NCBI GenBank assembly: GCA_007121115.1
Contig: SKMI01000238.1
Coordinates: forward strand, 1 to 5,786
Origin: Paracoccaceae bacterium
Lineage (GTDB): Bacteria; Pseudomonadota; Alphaproteobacteria; Rhodobacterales; Rhodobacteraceae
Direction of reading: 5' to 3'
Length of the DNA stretch: 5,786 nt
In this document: piece after piece, positions 5,340 to 5,786 of the stretch
Position numbering within the stretch: the stretch's first letter is position 1
How the letters are laid out: the number at the start of each line of letters is the position of its first letter
Translations under genes and position numbers: made by a program
Notes under the pieces: generated by a model
Database searches by the model: none
Seen by the model: only the letters and a program-made list of their open reading frames with translations
Told to the model about the DNA's origin: nothing

Positions 5340-5786
5340 TCAGGGTGCGGTGATACGCCAGGCGTCCATTTCCCGGGTGGCCTGAAGCAGCGCGCCGGTG
5401 CCCGGTCCGTCACCTTGCAGCATGGTCACTGCGCCGGGCGGCAGGTCCAGGCGGTGCAGATGGTCCATGAGCACCGTCGCCGCCACGGCGCCGCCCGGTG
5501 CGGGCTTGAGGATGACGGGCCGAGCAGCAGCCAGCGCGCGCCGCAGGATATCCAGTTGCGATGCCGGGGCGAGCGCGGCAGGCATCAGGATCGCCAGCGG
5601 GCGGTCGGTTCCGGGCGCGGTGCCCGGCGGCACGAAGCTGCCCACGTCGCCGCGCTCCTGCCGCTGCGCGTCGGCCAGCGCGGCCTCGATGGCCGGGCGG
5701 GCGCTGTCCAGTACCGCCAGCCAGCGCGCCGGGTCGGTCAGGGCATCGCGCGCCTGCACCGTGCTGTCCAGCGCGCGGGCGACATC
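5340..5786 (-). CDS. Aldehyde dehydrogenase superfamily protein, C-terminal part, possibly ALDH16-type (5' end outside window)
   Basis: The frame is open through the right edge; the GTG at 5759 is most likely internal. Of the 148 residues visible, the middle and end match the NAD-binding part of the ALDH fold: RPLAILMPA, then the ALAAARPVILKPA strand-turn-strand with the family's KPA lysine, then the helix HLHRLDLPPGAVTMLQGDG (family form LPPGVvnlv.GdG) and GALLQAT. The protein then ends with DAWRITAP and a TGA, just where normal ALDHs have FTGS and go on to the catalytic Glu and Cys. No other frame downstream resembles the missing half. This fits ALDH16-type proteins, which have a full N-terminal ALDH domain and a shortened, non-catalytic second ALDH-like domain. 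An isolated truncated ALDH or pseudogene is the alternative. ALDH superfamily is fairly sure; ALDH16 is a recollection-based inference. Confidence 0.65.
   Translation of the reverse strand, partial: DVARALDSTVQARDALTDPARWLAVLDSARPAIEAALADAQRQERGDVGSFVPPGTAPGTDRPLAILMPAALAPASQLDILRRALAAARPVILKPAPGGAVAATVLMDHLHRLDLPPGAVTMLQGDGPGTGALLQATREMDAWRITAP

Noticed and set aside
5045..5413. A 122-codon minus-strand frame across the intergenic gap
   Set aside because: It overlaps the end of the ALDH-like gene, the promoter and the start of the MotA-like gene in another frame. Its translation shows no domain and does not continue the ALDH fold.

Overview
The window is GC-rich, densely packed DNA that looks like the chromosome of an alphaproteobacterium, most likely a Rhodobacteraceae/Roseobacter-type organism. 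The evidence for this is the SPOR-protein/nagZ gene order, the Ala/Arg/Glu-rich codon use, and an inner-membrane MotA-like/OmpA pair of the kind annotated in that family. Taxonomy is inferred from gene content only. I see no tRNA, rRNA, CRISPR array, insertion sequence or phage gene.

Layout: positions 1-443 (+) hold the C-terminal part of a SPOR-domain protein. It overlaps by 4 bases the start of nagZ at 440-1432 (+), a GH3 beta-N-acetylglucosaminidase of cell-wall recycling. After a 16-base convergent gap come two minus-strand genes. In transcription order they are a four-TM MotA/TolQ/ExbB-like protein (5105 down to 3897) and, 3 bases later, an 814-residue MotB-like protein (3893 down to 1449). 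The second protein has one TM helix with the channel aspartate, about 600 residues of predicted coiled coil, and a C-terminal OmpA/MotB peptidoglycan-binding domain. A promoter-like element and a ribosome-binding site lie in the 234-base gap upstream of this pair. The right edge (5340 to beyond 5786, minus) is the C-terminal end of an aldehyde-dehydrogenase-superfamily protein that stops before the catalytic half of the fold, as in the degenerate second domain of ALDH16-type enzymes.

How it fits together: four of the five genes concern the envelope (septal glycan binding, muropeptide recycling, and a proton-motive-force-type motor unit anchored to peptidoglycan). The MotA/MotB-like pair is the most interesting content. 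It has the parts of an ion-driven 5:2-type motor. Instead of a short flagellar-type linker it carries a very long periplasmic coiled coil, which includes six 28-residue (84-bp) tandem repeats. If extended, that rod would be several times longer than a normal periplasm is wide. Its function cannot be read from this sequence.
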